A DNA stretch of 64,000 bases from Knoellia flava TL1 (GTDB lineage Bacteria; Actinomycetota; Actinomycetes; Actinomycetales; Dermatophilaceae). How positions within the stretch are numbered: position 1 is the first letter of the stretch; each line of letters starts with the position of its first letter. Below are positions 63,266 to 64,000 of this stretch, piece after piece. The stretch spans positions 62,001 through 126,000 of the forward strand of contig NZ_AVPI01000045.1 of assembly GCF_000768675.1 (NCBI RefSeq), in the 5' to 3' direction. Both the position numbers and the translations under genes were made by a program. A model generated the notes under the pieces. The model searched no databases. It had not been told where the DNA came from and was given only the letters and a program-made list of their open reading frames with translations.

Positions 63266-64000
63266 CCGACAGCGCCACCTCCACCGTGACGTCCGCGGCG
63301 ACCCCGGTCGTCGCGAGCACGCGCGACGAGATGCGGGCCGCGCGCGCCGCCCTCCCGGGCAGCGACGTCGCGGTCGTCATGACGATGGGCGCGCTCCACG
63401 AGGGGCACGCCGAGCTCATCCGCGAGGCCCGTCGCGCGGCCGAGCACGTCATCCTCACGATCTTCCTCAACCCACTGCAGTTCGGGCCCAAGGAGGACCT
63501 CTCCCGCTACCCGCGCACCTTTGACGACGACATGCGGATCGCGACCGCCGAGGGCGTCGACATCGTCTTCGCGCCGACCCCCGACGTCGTCTACCCCGAC
63601 GGCGACCCCGGCGTCCGCATCTCCGCCGGCCCGCTCGGCGACGTCCTCGAGGGCAAGTCGCGCCCCGGCCACTTCGACGGCGTCGTCACGGTCGTCGGCA
63701 AGCTGCTCCACCTCACCGGCGCCCGCCGGGCGTTCTTCGGCCAGAAGGACGCCCAGCAGCTCCTCCTCATCCGCCGGATGGTGCGCGACCTCGACTTCCC
63801 CGTCGAGGTCGTCTCGGTGCCGACCGTGCGCGAGGAGGACGGGCTCGCCCTGAGCAGCCGCAACACCTACCTCACGCCGTCGGACCGGGAGGTCGCGCTC
63901 TGCCTGAGCCGCGCGCTCGCCGCGGGAGCCGACCAGGCGGCATACGGTCCGTCCGCGGTGCGCCGCGCGGCCCGCGAGGTGCTCGTCGAGGAGCCGCTCG
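63262..64000 (+). CDS. panC: Pantothenate synthetase, N-terminal part
   Basis: The gene runs off the right edge; about 246 residues are visible. [18 protein letters not shown] contains the HIGH-type motif, [23 protein letters not shown] and [20 protein letters not shown] are the beta-alanine and pantoate sites, and [15 protein letters not shown] is the KMSKS-equivalent loop. It condenses pantoate and beta-alanine with ATP. The GTG overlaps the DUF2520 stop. Confidence 0.96.
   Translation, partial: MTDSATSTVTSAATPVVASTRDEMRAARAALPGSDVAVVMTMGALHEGHAELIREARRAAEHVILTIFLNPLQFGPKEDLSRYPRTFDDDMRIATAEGVDIVFAPTPDVVYPDGDPGVRISAGPLGDVLEGKSRPGHFDGVVTVVGKLLHLTGARRAFFGQKDAQQLLLIRRMVRDLDFPVEVVSVPTVREEDGLALSSRNTYLTPSDREVALCLSRALAAGADQAAYGPSAVRRAAREVLVEEPL

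Overview
The window is chromosomal DNA from a very GC-rich actinobacterium. I infer an aerobic, free-living member of the Micrococcales, probably Intrasporangiaceae-like. The inference rests on codon use, GTG starts, GTGA/ATGA-coupled operons, and familiar actinobacterial gene orders: BldG-type STAS protein next to a helicase and hppA; topA / tmk / holB / tRNA-Thr; hpt / ftsH / folE / folP / folBK / DUF3180; DUF2520 / panC. I see no prophage, integrase, insertion sequence, CRISPR array or rRNA. Most content is core or ordinary accessory genome; the interest lies in small structures around and between genes.

Layout. 1-8.4 kb: truncated DEAD/DEAH helicase (divergent), STAS anti-anti-sigma factor, H+-pumping pyrophosphatase hppA, an AbiEi/DUF559-type gene bracketed by repeats, an AIM24 protein, an NPPF-motif methyltransferase, a secreted CHRD protein and a small acidic protein. 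8.4-13 kb: TetR regulator with a clear operator, driving a heterodimeric ABC exporter. 13-15.6 kb: a MarR-centred group (NAD(P)-binding oxidoreductase, MarR, VOC dioxygenase-like protein, esterase) sharing one operator sequence, which I read as an electrophile/quinone response unit. 15.6-28.2 kb: SSS symporter with a small membrane partner, DODA-type dioxygenase, Tat-exported SMP-30-like protein, a lipid kinase-phosphatase fusion, a two-component system divergent from an ABC transporter, and an SCP2 / acyl-CoA ligase pair. 28.2-34.1 kb: three tandem secreted FG-GAP-repeat paralogues. 34.2-42.8 kb: topA, shikimate-dehydrogenase-like gene, TipA-like MerR regulator, tmk, holB, a secreted S33 peptidase lipoprotein and tRNA-Thr(CGU). 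42.8-53 kb: small secreted protein, PH-like/DUF4429-like gene preceded by a micro-ORF and hairpin, acyltransferase plus thioesterase, GH15-like lipoprotein, GNAT, soluble pyrophosphatase, PBP4-type carboxypeptidase, DUF2342 metalloprotease, tilS, a small membrane protein with an SDR. 53-64 kb: hpt, ftsH and the folate operon, an orphan NuoD-like subunit with a MidA/NDUFAF7-like methyltransferase, a second palindrome-bracketed AbiEi/DUF559 gene, DUF2520 and the start of panC.

The points I would follow up first: (i) both AbiEi/DUF559-type genes are bracketed by a repeated hairpin, and the two brackets differ in sequence; (ii) the heptamer GTATGCC is strongly over-represented on both strands and accounts for most TAT tyrosine codons; (iii) a NuoD homologue without the rest of complex I is paired with a relative of the enzyme that methylates NuoD's mitochondrial counterpart; (iv) a diacylglycerol-kinase domain is fused to an App1-type phosphatidate phosphatase domain; (v) a shared MarR operator defines a small predicted regulon; (vi) many starts have a TANNNT box 6-7 nt upstream, suggesting leaderless transcripts.
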